Positions 11,283 to 21,751 of a stretch of DNA of 64,000 nucleotides are shown here, in pieces. The position numbers and the translations under genes were made by a program. Numbering within the stretch: the first letter of the stretch is position 1; each line of letters starts with the position of its first letter. The stretch is from Porogramme epimiltina (lineage: Eukaryota; Basidiomycota; Agaricomycetes; Polyporales; Polyporaceae), in the NCBI GenBank assembly GCA_900155495.1, contig FTLJ01000171.1, positions 18,230 to 82,229 of the forward strand. The letters run 5' to 3'. The notes under the pieces were generated by a model that ran no database searches, was not told the origin of the DNA, and saw only the letters and a program-made list of their open reading frames with translations.

Positions 11283-13563
11283 ATGCGAGCGATCACACGT
11301 CAAGCTGCCCGGACCCTGGTCCGTCCCACAAAACGCACTCTAGGAGGAGTGCGGTGCCTTGCGACTGAGGTCCGCAGCTGCGTTTCATTCGGAACGTCAC
11401 AGTACTAACGCGGCACTTACTCATAGAGCTCCTCACACGGACTTCCCCTCCCCACGGCGCCCTCGACTCGCTACACGGCTGTAACCCACCCGGAAGACGC
11501 GACGGCGGTGTCCCCAAAAGTCAAGGAGCTCATCGACCGCTCGAATGCCTACATCCTGCCCGTGTACGCGCGCCCTCCCATCGTGCTCGCGAGCGGCAAG
11601 GGTGCATACGTATGGGACGTCGAGGGCCGGCAGTACCTCGACTTCAGCGCGGGCATTGCCGTGAACGCGCTCGGACATGGAGACGAGGGTATGGTGGAGG
11701 TGAGTTGCTTGCTTGTTTTGCGGGCGTGGAGGCGTGGTCTATGCCTTCGATGGTCTACGTGTGGTATGAGGACAGCATGAAGAATATCCGTTTGGCTGGT
11801 CATTGCCCATGCTCCCTGAGCGCCGCAGCCGCGTTGCTAGATTTTTCTGGTAACGGCCGTCTTTGCCTCTTGTCGAGGGTCGTTCTGGTACAGCGGAGAG
11901 TTGCACAATGGTCACCTGTTCGTAAATGGGTTGAGGAAGTTCCCCCCCTTCACACGCAGCGGGTTAAGATGGTGATATGCTCGAGAATCCGTGGTTATAG
12001 GGATTGCGGACCTCCACGTTGTGGGAAGAAGAGGCAGAGGATTTTCCCTCCTGCACGCTGCTTCCACGGAAAGTTTATAGCTTTTCGCAGCCGCAGGCCC
12101 CTTTCGCATGTGCGAGTGAAGCAGTGCTCCGTTTGTGGTTATCCCCAGTACCTGGGATACCAGGATTATGTCGCGCCCATTTGTCCAATGGCCCGCTTAC
12201 GATTGGCCCCCATTCTAATATCATCTATTTACAGGTCCTGAGAAACACCGCTTCGACCCTGCTGCATTCAAGCAACGTCTATCATCACGAATGGGCCGGG
12301 AAGCTCGCGGAGCTCCTCATCACGCTGACCCAAGCCGAGGGCGGCCTTGGGTGGGCCACCGGCAGCTCTCATTCTCCGGCGAATGGCACCAGCGGAGCCA
12401 AGGTGTTCTTCGCGAACTCGGGCACGGAGGCGAATGAAGGCGCGCTCAAAGTCGCCCGCAAGGTCGGAAAAGCGCGGTGGGCCGAGGCGACCGGAAAGCC
12501 GTGGGACGATGCGGCGTGCGACAAACACGAGATCGTGTGCTTCGAGCGGTCGTTCCACGGGCGATCCATGGGAGCGCTGAGCGTCACGTCCAACCCGAAG
12601 TACCAGAAGCCGTTCACGCCCTTGATCCCGGGCGTGCGGGTCGGCCAGCTGAACGACGCCGCGCAGCTGGAGTCGCTGGTGGGAGAGAAGACGTGCGCGG
12701 TCATCGTTGAGCCGATCCAGGGCGAGGGTGGCATTAACGCGGCGGACGTGGAGTGGTTGCGCGCTCTCAGGAAGCGGTGCGACGAGGTCGGCGCAGTGCT
12801 GATTTATGATGAGATCCAGGTGAGTCAATGCACCGAGGACGTCCTGTCGAGGCGGGCGGCGTCACCGGTGTGTACGTGGTCCACCGAGGCGTTGCGGCCC
12901 TTCATTCCTGCATTAGGGTTTGTAGTGACCGCAGCTGACTGAAACACGATGCGTTACAGTGCGGCTTGTACCGGACGGGCAGCATTTGGGCGCATTCCTC
13001 GTTCCCGGTAGAAGCACAACCGGACATTGTGACCACGGCGAAGCCGCTTGCGAACGGATACCCAATTGGTGCCGTGCTCATGCGGGACAGCGTGGCCGAA
13101 GTGATGACCGCAGGTGAGTATGTTCACAGGGGTGCATAGCATGCTAGGAGGCTAATACACGACGGTGGGATGTGCAGGCACACACGGTACTACGTTTGGA
13201 GGGTCGCCCCTGGCGTGTGCGCTGGGCCACCACGTCCTGTCGCGCCTGTCGGACAAAGCGTTTGTGGCGAACATCAGGGAGACAAGTGGCTACCTGCAGG
13301 AGCGCCTCGGGCTGCTGACACACTGGTTCCCCAACATTCTGGAGGAGAAGGTGCGGGGGCGGGGATTGATCCTGGGGCTCGGGTTCAAGGACGCGAGCCA
13401 CCCCGGACGGCTCGTGGGGATGGCGCAGGAGCGAGGCGTGCTGCTGCTGACGGCGGGAGCGGACGCGGTGAGACTTGTGCCGAGCCTGAACATCGGCGCG
13501 GGAGAGGTGGGGCAGGCGATGGACGTTGTGGAAAGCTGCCTGCATGTAATGAATTCGGAGTGA
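11283..13563 (+). CDS. ARG8: Acetylornithine aminotransferase, mitochondrial
   Basis: A class-III PLP aminotransferase of arginine synthesis that converts N-acetylglutamate semialdehyde to N-acetylornithine in the mitochondrial matrix. The N-terminus (MRAITRQAARTLVRPTKRTL) is a clear mitochondrial presequence. Family blocks are PVYARPPIVLASGKGAYVWD, YLDFSAGIAVNALGH, FFANSGTEANEGALKVARK, ERSFHGRSMGALSVT, VEPIQGEGGI and VLIYDEIQCGLYRTG. TTAKPLANGYPIGA holds the PLP lysine, and GTHGTTFGGSPLACA follows. Five exons: the intron at 11366-11423 is ordinary, but the one at 11701-12234 is 534 nt, about ten times the local norm. Two more lie near 12820-12958 and 13113-13177. It sits just upstream of HEM1 on the same strand. 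Confidence 0.93.
11701..12234 (+). other. Unusually long intron in ARG8
   Basis: The exon before ends LGHGDEGMVE and the exon after starts VLRNTASTLLHSSNVYHHEW, as aminotransferases require, so the whole 534 nt must be removed. Donor GTGAGT and acceptor TTTACAG are good. It contains in-frame stops and no sequence I recognise. It could host a small RNA or an internal regulatory element, but I see no C/D or H/ACA layout I would defend. Confidence 0.6.
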
Positions 13564-13722
13564 GGCGTCGGTAGAGCAGGACGTATGTATAGAAGGGCCA
13601 AGTTTGTCATGGGAGCTTATTACCGTGCGCGTTCCGGGGCCGCGGATAGCCGTGCGCTGGCCGGAGGAGGGTGTGTGACAGCGCGACATGGGGCGTCCAT
13701 CGCCCGACGGCCTCGCCCCCAT

Positions 13723-13729
13723 CCAATCA
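13723..13729 (+). promoter_or_regulatory. CCAAT box upstream of HEM1
   Basis: CCAATCA lies about 120 bp before the HEM1 start codon. The fungal Hap2/3/5 complex binds CCAAT and controls heme and respiratory genes, so a regulatory role is plausible, though a single short match can occur by chance. Confidence 0.4.
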
Positions 13730-13848
13730 TGCGCTGGCAATTTATCACTCCCCGAGCGACCGGCCGATGCCCATAAGAGGCAGGGGCCAGCATCTCACCT
13801 GCCTCCACCTCTTTCCTCCGTTCTCCCCTCCGTCCGCACGAGCCTGCC

Positions 13849-16034
13849 ATGGACAAGCTCTCCAACATCACCCGCTTCAAGGCGGCGTGCCCGTACCTCG
13901 GCCGCACAAAGTCTACCACCCTCCGTACCCTCTGCACCTCCGCCTCGCCGCGCTACCCGACGCTTTCCAAGCTCACCGAGAAGGCAACGCAATGCCCCGT
14001 CATGGGCCACGCCCTCACCGTCCGCTCGACCCAGATGGTCGCCGGCTACGCTAGCCTCGCCGGCTCTGCCGAGTTCAACCAGATCCCCGAGCACCACGGC
14101 GTGAAGCCCTCCTCTGCCGACGCTGCCAAGTGCCCCCACGCGTCCAAGGCTATGGCTGCCGCGCGCATGGCGGAAGAGCTCGCTCAGGCGAAGAAAGGAA
14201 AGGCCCCCAAGTATCCCACCGCTACGGCTGCCGCCAAGGGCGCTGCCGCTGCCGCTGGCTGCCCCTTCCACGCCAACGCCGCCAGCGCCGACACGAGCGC
14301 TGCCTCCACGTCGGAGGCGAAGCCCAAGGCCCCGACCCCCGGCGGCTTCAACTACGAGCAGTTCTACACGGAGGAGCTGGAGAAGAAGCACAGCGATGCC
14401 TCGTACCGCTACTTCAACAACATCAACCGCATGGCGAACAAGTTCCCCATCGCCCACACCGGCGATCCCAAGGACGAAGTCGAGGTCTGGTGCGCTAATG
14501 ACTACCTCGGCATGGGTAACAACCCGGTCGTGCTCGAGACCATGCAGTGCGTCATTTCCTCAAAAGGCTTCCGCGAGTCTAATTTTATTGACTGCGCACC
14601 CCCCTTCTGCCGTGATCTACAGTCGCACCCTAAACACTTACGGCCACGGCGCCGGTGGCACCCGGAACATCGCCGGTAACACCGGCATGCATCTCGCCCT
14701 CGAGGCTGAGCTCGCTTCTCTCCACCGCAAGCCCGCCGCGCTTGTCTTCTCGTCGTGCTACGTCGCCAACGATGCCACCCTCACCACTTTAGGGTCCAAG
14801 CTCCCCGGGTGTATCTACTTCTCCGACGTCATGAACCATGCGTCCATGATTCAGGGCATGCGTCACTCCGGTGCGAAGAGGGTCATTTTCAAGCATAACG
14901 ACTTGGAGGACCTCGAGATGAAATTAGCGCAGTACCCTAAAGAGACGCCGAAGATCATCGCCTTCGAGAGTGTCTACTCGATGTGCGGCAGTATTGGTCC
15001 CATCAAAGAGATATGCGACTTGGCGGAACGCTACGGTGCGCTCACATTCCTCGACGAGGTCCACGCTGTCGGTCTGTACGGACCCCGTGGTGCCGGTGTC
15101 GCTGAGCACCTCGACTACGATGTGCACAAGCGCGCTGGTCAGAGCCCTGACCCCATCCCTGGGACGGTTATGGACCGCGTTGACATCATTACCGGTAAGC
15201 ACCATCCTCGGCTCGCTTATTTTCGCCTCTCTAACGCCCTCTTCAGGTACGCTCGGCAAGGCTTACGGCGCCGTGGGTGGTTACATCGCAGGCTCTACGG
15301 ACTTCGTCGACATGATCAGGTCGTACGCCTCCGGTTTCATCTTCACGACGTCCCTCCCTCCGTCCAACATGGCTGGCGCTCGCGCCAGCATCTCGTACCA
15401 GAAGGAGTACAACGGCGACCGGCAGCTCAAGCAGATGAACGTCCGTGACCTCAAGTCTCGTTTCGTGGCAATGGACATCCCCGTCGTACCCGGCCCCTCG
15501 CACATCGTCCCTGTGCTCGTCGGCGACGCCGCGCTCGCGCGCCTCGCGTCCGACACGCTCCTGGAGAAGCACAACGTCTACGTGCAGGCGATCAACTACC
15601 CGACCGTCGCGCGCGGCGAGGAGCGTCTCCGGTTCACCGTCACGCCCGGCCACAACGTCGACCAGATCGCGTGCCTCGCGGGTGCGGTGGACAGCGTCTT
15701 CACCGAGCTCGGCATCAAGCGCACGTCGGACTGGCGCAAGGAGGGCGGGCGCGCGGGCGTCGGCCTCGCGGACGCGGAGCCCGTCGAGCCCATCTGGTCC
15801 GACAAGCAGATCGGGCTCGAGGACGGCACGGCGCCGACGCAGCTCCGCAAGGGCCAGAAGGGCGTCGTCGACCGCCACGCGGTCCAGGTCACGCGCGAGA
15901 AGTTCGACGACTTGCTCGGCCCGTACGTCGAGCCCGTTGTCCCCGTCGAGGCGCTCTCGAAGGACGTCGGGCTCGCGCGCTCGCCGTTGGCGGCGACGAT
16001 CCCTGCTGCCGTCGCGGCTGCTTCGACCGCTTGA
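13849..16034 (+). CDS. HEM1: 5-aminolevulinate synthase, mitochondrial
   Basis: The first enzyme of heme synthesis: it condenses glycine with succinyl-CoA in the mitochondrial matrix. Three exons with introns at 14547-14622 and 15195-15246 give about 685 aa. The N-terminal 165 or so residues hold the import sequence and four Cys-Pro motifs (ACPYLG, QCPVMG, KCPHAS, GCPFHA), the form of heme regulatory motifs. The core starts at [15 protein letters not shown]. Key blocks are [52 protein letters not shown] and [13 protein letters not shown], the last with the PLP lysine. The C-terminus has an Ala/Val-rich tail past the usual end. CP motifs are known in other synthases to couple import or turnover to heme level. 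Confidence 0.95.
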
Positions 16035-16332
16035 GCGGGGCGTGTGCCTACGCTCGACGGTTCACGTTGCACGACTTGGTTTTGGCGATTTCTTAGTCTC
16101 GTTCGTTGTCGTTCGTTTGCTATCCCACGAGCAGATGTAGTCGTTGTCTCCTGCCGGTTGCTGTCAGTGCGTTGATTGGTTATACGTGTCGTGCTGGTGT
16201 CGAGTGTGGTGGTGTTGAGAATGAAAAGGAGTAGGAAGATGTGTGTCATAAAACCCCTGGTGTGAAAGCGTGCTACGGATACATGGATGTGTGCAAGGAG
16301 CGGACGGCGAAGTACCCCAAAGAGCGACAATG

Positions 16333-17539
16333 TTAAGACGAATTCGATTCGAGTGCGGCGAGCAGAGTCGCTGCGCGTTCGCGCTTGGTTGTGTCTGTTA
16401 GTGACGGCTCTGCACTCTGTTCTGGCTCTGCCGCGAACTTGACAGTGCGCTTGGCGGGAGATGCTACCTCTCCTTCGGCCTGAGAACCTTTCTCAGCATC
16501 TGCTGCTCCCTCAACAGGCTTCCCAGCAGGAGCATCAATCGCATCTTGACACGATTTGACGAGGGTCTGCAAAATGTTCGGTCAGATGGGGCTGGCAGGG
16601 AGGGTGTATCACGAGCGGGGCTAGTGCTCACCTCGCGGGCGGCGCCCTGGATGCCTTGCAAGTAGCGGATGACAAGAGGGACATAAGTCGCCGGAATCTA
16701 AACAGGGGGTCGAGTGGTGTTTGGTCCCGGTGCGGACGCAGATGCGGTGGGAATGCGCACCATCTCTTCGGACCAGACATTTCGAATGAGCCAGTTCTGT
16801 CGTGCCTTGTTGAACTTCCAGCTCTCTGAGTCCGCGAATTGCGTATAAGCGTACTGCAGCGCTGTAAAATACGATAAGCAGGCGTCATTGAGCACACAGA
16901 ATATACGTAGGACATGCCTTTCTGTGCCTGCTCAGTCAGACTCTCGTCGTCTGCGGGGTTGGAGTACTCTGACGAATGCTGTTTGCGTTTCTTGTTCTTC
17001 TTGTCTTTTTTCTCTTTTGACTTTGACTTCGATTCTGACTTCGACTCTGATGCACCCTCACCGCTGACCTCTTCTCCTTCATCTCTATGCTTCCTCTTCC
17101 CCTTCTTTTCCTTGGCCGGCTTGGTGGTTTCAGAATCAGGCCCCTCCTCCTTCGATGCCTTTTTGCTCCGCTTCGTACGAGAGCCTGCAGCTTCCTCTGG
17201 GACTACCTCCCCACTTCCTTCCGCTGCTATATCCTCCTTCCCCGCTCGTTTCTCTTTCTTTTTCTTCTTGGGCTGCTCGTCTTCATGCGATACCTCCGGC
17301 ACGTCCTCTTCCTCCTCTGCCGTGCGTTTACGCTTCTTGTGTTTCTTCTCCTTTGTCACAGGAGTCAATGAGGCCTCTCCGCCTTCACGTACGGCATCTA
17401 GCTTAGGCTCCTCTTCCGACATCTTCGCCTTCTTGGATTTCCTTGGCTTCTTGGGAGCGTCCACGTCTTCGTGGGCATCCACATCTTTGGTTTTTGACTT
17501 TTTGTGCTTGCGTGGCGGTTCGTGAGTGTCAGAAGACAT
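16333..17539 (-). CDS. WKF-domain protein (human C7orf50-like), Lys-rich
   Basis: The first exon encodes an extremely Lys/Glu-rich, disordered region with repeated basic clusters (KHKKSKTK, KEKKHKKRKR, KKKKKEKR, KEKKDKKNKKRKQ), typical of nucleolar proteins. The WKF domain follows: EQAQKALQYAYTQF, then ESWKFNKARQNWLIRNVWSEEM, then VPLVIRYLQGIQGAARETLV. Four exons: the first intron (16917-16862) has a GC donor rather than GT if the domain is to be read in frame; the others are GT..AG. The C-terminus is acidic and variable. The family is conserved in eukaryotes and probably acts in ribosome biogenesis, but its molecular function is unknown. It is convergent with HEM1 and divergent from ARL1. 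Confidence 0.8.
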
Positions 17540-17846
17540 GGTGGTGGCGGGTAGAGGGTATTAGAGCGAAAGTTCGCCGCTTGGCAGCCTCAGAGGGGAG
17601 GCTGGCGGGCTCAGCCACCGACGCGTTTTTGCGGAGGCACGTGGGAGGGGCGCCAGGCACGGCGGCGGCGGCGGCACGGAGGAGGCGCTGACAAGACGGT
17701 GATGGGGCCTTCGATCCGGCGAGCGTGTCACAGGGGGCTGACGCGGGGCAGCCTCCGATTCGAAAGCCTCTCTGGCCTCGAAATAAACCTTCGCTTCCTC
17801 CCTCGCCCGCCCTTCCCCTCCTCTCCCCCTTCCCCCGCTTGCACTC
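17540..17846. promoter_or_regulatory. Divergent promoter (WKF gene / ARL1)
   Basis: These 307 bp hold both 5' flanks. The ARL1 side is a strong C/T-rich tract on the plus strand running up to the ATG. No TATA box is seen. Confidence 0.4.
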
Positions 17847-18775
17847 ATGGGTCTCTCCTTCTCTTCGCTCTTCACCTCCCTCTCGTCGCTGGTGCGCTGG
17901 AGCAAGGACCAGGATGTCCGGATATTGATGCTTGGCTTGGATGCCGCCGGGAAGGTACGTGCACTCGCCCGCTCTTCGCCTCCGGACTTTGTAGTCTGAC
18001 TAGTATCTCCTCCTCAGACGACGATATTGTACCGCCTACAGGTATGTCGCTGTCAGTGTACGGTGACCGAGGCACAGACTGAGCGACTTTGCGACCGGTT
18101 AGATTGGTGAAGTCGTACCAACCATCCCAAGTACGCGTCGTGTGCACTCTTACGCCGACGAGGCCCGCTGACAAATATCTCCTTCATAGCAATCGGCTTC
18201 AACGTAGAGACCGTACAGGTCGGTGGCGGAGCGCAGTCCCTCTTCTCAGCATTCGCTGACGCATGGCTTACAGTACAAGAATATCAAGTTCCAGGTGTGG
18301 GACTTAGGCGGACAGTCAAGCATTCGGTACGTCATCCTAGTCCGCCTTCACTTCCGTCCGCCAGCCCACACGCGCCGCCTGCAGACCGTACTGGCGGTGT
18401 TACTTCCCGAACACGTCCGCCATCATCTACGTCATCGACTCGTCCGACGTCGACCGCCTAGACACGTCACGCTCCGAGCTCCTCACCATGCTCTCCGAGG
18501 AGGAGCTCGCGGGCGTCCCGCTCCTTGTCTTCTGCAACAAGCAGGACGTCGAGGGCGCGCTCGCGCCGGATGCGGTCAGCGAGAAGCTCGGCCTCGCGGG
18601 TGGTGAGAAGGAGCGGCAGTGGAGTGTCCGCGGGAGCTGTGCGACCAAGGGTGAGGGTCTGGAGGAAGGACTGGACTGGTAAGCATCTGTTCCCTCTATG
18701 TCTGTCCACCGTCGAGTGCTCGTTTGACTGACAAACCGATTGCGCAGGCTCGTGAATGCAATACAGAAGAAGTAG
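17847..18775 (+). CDS. ARL1: ARF-like GTPase ARL1
   Basis: A small GTPase of the trans-Golgi that recruits GRIP-domain golgins. The gene has seven short exons. The protein starts MGLSFSSLFTSL, with Gly2 for N-myristoylation. The P-loop spans the first intron (LGLDAAGK/TTILYRLQ). Switch I reads GEVVPTIPTIGFNVETV and switch II WDLGGQSSIRPYWRCYF, while NKQD is the guanine-specificity motif. The final helix LDWLVNAIQKK fits the family length of about 180 aa. ARL1 is preferred over ARF1 because of the ILYRLQIGEVVPT and SSIRPYWRCYF wording. The third nucleotide motif reads SCATKG where SATKG is usual. Each intron is 40-60 nt and restores frame. Confidence 0.92.
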
Positions 18776-19077
18776 GCGTCCGTCAGGGCCTACGTTGCTA
18801 TCTTTGCTTGCTCCGCGTCGGCTTTCCGGGGTAGCCCGCTCGCAGTGCTTGGACACATCCATCATACTACATACCCGCTGTACACCATAATTATTGCGCA
18901 GCATTCACGCCATCTATGGATAGACCTTTGCTTTCTCACTTTGTCGGTCCGAAGGCAGCCCGCCTCGCAGGGACGTCGAAAGATCCATCATAGCAGCGGG
19001 TCTTGCAGAACATGACTGACTATAATACAGATGAGAAGTACCTTCCAATGTCCAACACCCACACTCCAAGACTCGGC
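18776..19077. other. Convergent intergenic region
   Basis: About 300 bp between the ARL1 and CDT2 3' ends. Nothing beyond presumed UTRs is seen. Confidence 0.4.
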
Positions 19078-20923
19078 TCACGCGGACGACGCCCACGCCC
19101 ACTCCCACTTCATCTCCTCCGGGTCGTCCTCGCACCGCCGCGCGACCTCTACGTCAGGTCTCCACACGCGCACCGTCCCGTCGTCCGCGCACGTCGCCAG
19201 CGCGCCGTCCGCCCAGTCCATCGCGCCCACCTCGCCTGTCTGCCCGCCCTCGAGCGCGACGCCACCCGCCCACGGGACGCCCTCGCCCGCCCGAGCACCC
19301 CGTGGAGGCGCAGCGGCCGCCGCCGCGTCAAACAGGTACGCCCGCCCGCCACCTGCGCTTCCGCTTGCGAGCCAGCGGCCGCACGGAGACGCGGCGAGGC
19401 GGACGTAGAACGAGTGCGTCGGCAGTGTCTGCGCGCCCATATCGGGCTCAGCGGTACGGGGGAGAGCGAGGGGGGCGAGCGTGGGCGTGATGTACGCATG
19501 CACCCGCGCGTCGGTGCCGAGCGCGAAGAGCAGGCCCGCGGTGGGCCCGCTGCCCGCGGCGAGGGTCGTGATCCCCCGCTCGCGGCGCGTGCCGTTATAC
19601 GTCGTCGGGTCCGCGGGAGAGGTGGTTACTGGATACGGGCGTGCGGGTTTGGCAGGCTTACGGGAGGCTGTGGGGAGGCGGGCGTCCCAGAGCTTTAGGA
19701 TCCTGTGGTTTGTGGCGCTTTAGATGCGGGACGCGCATATGCTGCAAATGAGACGTACCCATCGTAGGAGCTGCTGCTCACGATCCCGTATGGATGCGCA
19801 TCGGTGTACAACAGATGAGTGATACTCTTGAGGGGCTCCTGCTTCGTGAGCATCCGTTTTCCTTTGGCCTTGGGTGTTTTCGCTTCACCCTCGTGGGCTT
19901 TCGAGATGGTGAGCACGGGTGCAAGAGATCCGGATTCGCCGCGCAGTTCTCCGGCACGCAGATCCCAGAGGCAGATGCTCCCGTTGCGGCCTCCACTACA
20001 CAACACGGCGCCGTCGTGGGATGGATCCCAAGCCACGCATTTTACGGTGCTTTCATGCCCGTAAAGCACGTGCAAGATCCGATTTGAAGTGGAAACGGAG
20101 GAAGAAAGAGCGGAGATGCGGACACTCTGGTCCCCGGATGCGGTTGCAAGGAGGGTATCGGATGGGGACCATTTGACATCGAAGATGCCGTTTTGATCAT
20201 GAGGTTGTAGAGTCACCCGCTGGGGCTCTAGAACAACCATGAGCAATGTACAACAACGGTGCTTGGCGACGTAACACGTACCGGCATCCCATGGTTGGCG
20301 TCTCGACGTATCCAGAATGTGCACCGTACCCTGCTCAGTGCCTACTGCTAAATGGGGTGTTCCGCCGAGTTTGGCATCTATGGGAGACGCAAAGTAAGAA
20401 CACAAGCACTATGAAAGAGTAGGCTTTTTCAAATACCATGGGAATACGAGCAAGCGTAAGGAAGTGTGGTGAACGATTGCTCGTCTATCGAATGGCATTT
20501 GAAGATATCGACTTTGTTGGACGAGACGAACGACTGTAAGACACTTCTCGTCGGCACTGCATATCATAAGGCTCGTGTAAATACACAGATATTCCATAAC
20601 TCACTGTATGATTGTCGGGACACGTTTAGTCGCCCTCCCAACATAACACGGTCTCTCAGCGCATGGACAGAAAATGGGTATGTTCTCCTCCTCTGGGTAC
20701 CATTAACCATCTCCTCATCGCTATCATCGTCTGCAGCAAAGACATCCTCCTTCTGTTCTGCTGCGTCGAGATTGAGTTTTGGTCGTTTCTTGTCGCGCGC
20801 GTCGAATTCACGCTGGCGAACGCGTTTGCGCTCAGATGGTGGGGTCAGAAGTCCAGTCGACGCGCCCTCTCTGCGAAAGAAGTTTGTGCAGTCGACTAGA
20901 TTCGACTCTTTTGTCGGTAGCAT
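19078..20923 (-). CDS. CDT2: CDT2/DTL-type WD40 substrate receptor of CRL4
   Basis: A WD40 propeller protein that, in other eukaryotes, docks on DDB1-Cul4 and directs degradation of Cdt1 and related targets at PCNA on chromatin. The N-terminus (ATG 20923) is basic and disordered with LLTPPSERKRVRQREF. After an intron the propeller begins LPYACSYSHDAKLGGTPHLAVG, then GTVHILDTSRR, NGIFDVKWSPSDTLLATASG, HVLYGHESTVKCVAWDPS and GSICLWDLR. An insert (SKAHEGEAKTPKAKGKRM) follows, then IVSSSSYDGILKLWDAR, FYVRLAASPCGRWLASGS and ALATCADDGTVRVWRPD. The insert and the final DGTVRVWR repeat are typical of Cdt2. Four introns restore frame. Identity as Cdt2 rather than another WD40 adaptor is strong but not certain. 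Confidence 0.8.
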
Positions 20924-21751
20924 CGCGAAAGCGTGGTGATCAGGAGTCTGTGGGTATGCAGCAGAGTAGTGAAGGGCAAGCAGGTGGCGGCGCCTGTGCT
21001 AGAGCAAAGCCCGTCAACAAATGAAACGCGTCATGCACGTGACCGTTCCCTGCTGGGGGAACACCGTATACGGTACTTGCCAGCTTGGCTCGAAGCTCAG
21101 TTCAAGTCCTGCTCCCCCGTCTCACTTTGTTCTCGCTAGTTCTACGCTTGCCTGGAGTGTTAGAAATATATAGGTGTGTCAATACCGTTCCACTCCTGCG
21201 CTGTTTCTGCAACCGCCAAAAGCCTTCTCCCATACTATTATTCTTCAAGTTGGGGATTGGCCCAGCCTCCCAGGAGTGTGCGTACGCCGTGTTCCTCGCT
21301 CCTCGTCTTCGGCCGCCGATTGCAAAGTAGCGTCCCCTACAAGCCAGCTCCAGCCGACCTATTCTTCCTCGTCACCTTCCGGAGGCATGCCGCATTAGTA
21401 GTGATATGATTGATACGCCAGTTCTCGGAGTGACGAGCCTAAACAGGCCGTCTACTATAGTACTATAGGAGTTACCCTACTCAATACAAACCTGCAACTA
21501 CACTAGGATCCGATGCCTGAAATTCGCCTCAACTTTGTCTGTACATAAGTACTAAGTAAGTAGTCCTCGGGTATAGACAGCCCTAGACACGTGACCGCGA
21601 TTTTCGTCTTTCCGTGCCGAAGCTTCAAGCAGAGCAGATCGCAGCGCCCACATGGTCTCAGCGTTATAGGGTTGCACCCGCGAAACCCCCTCTACTGCCC
21701 CCTCTCCTACTCGCCCTTTACTCCGTTTAGCGTCACCTCTCCTCACTACAC
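20924..21751. promoter_or_regulatory. Divergent intergenic region (CDT2 / MYND gene)
   Basis: These 828 bp separate two start codons. The ORFs in it are short, overlapping on both strands and unlike anything known, so I regard it as non-coding regulatory DNA. The final 150 bp before 21752 are C/T-rich. A tRNA-like B-box string near 21105 lacks a matching A box or cloverleaf. Confidence 0.4.

Noticed and set aside
21040..21125. Possible tRNA (B-box-like GTTCAAGTCC near 21105)
   Set aside because: No A box at the right distance, and the flanking bases do not fold into a cloverleaf by eye.
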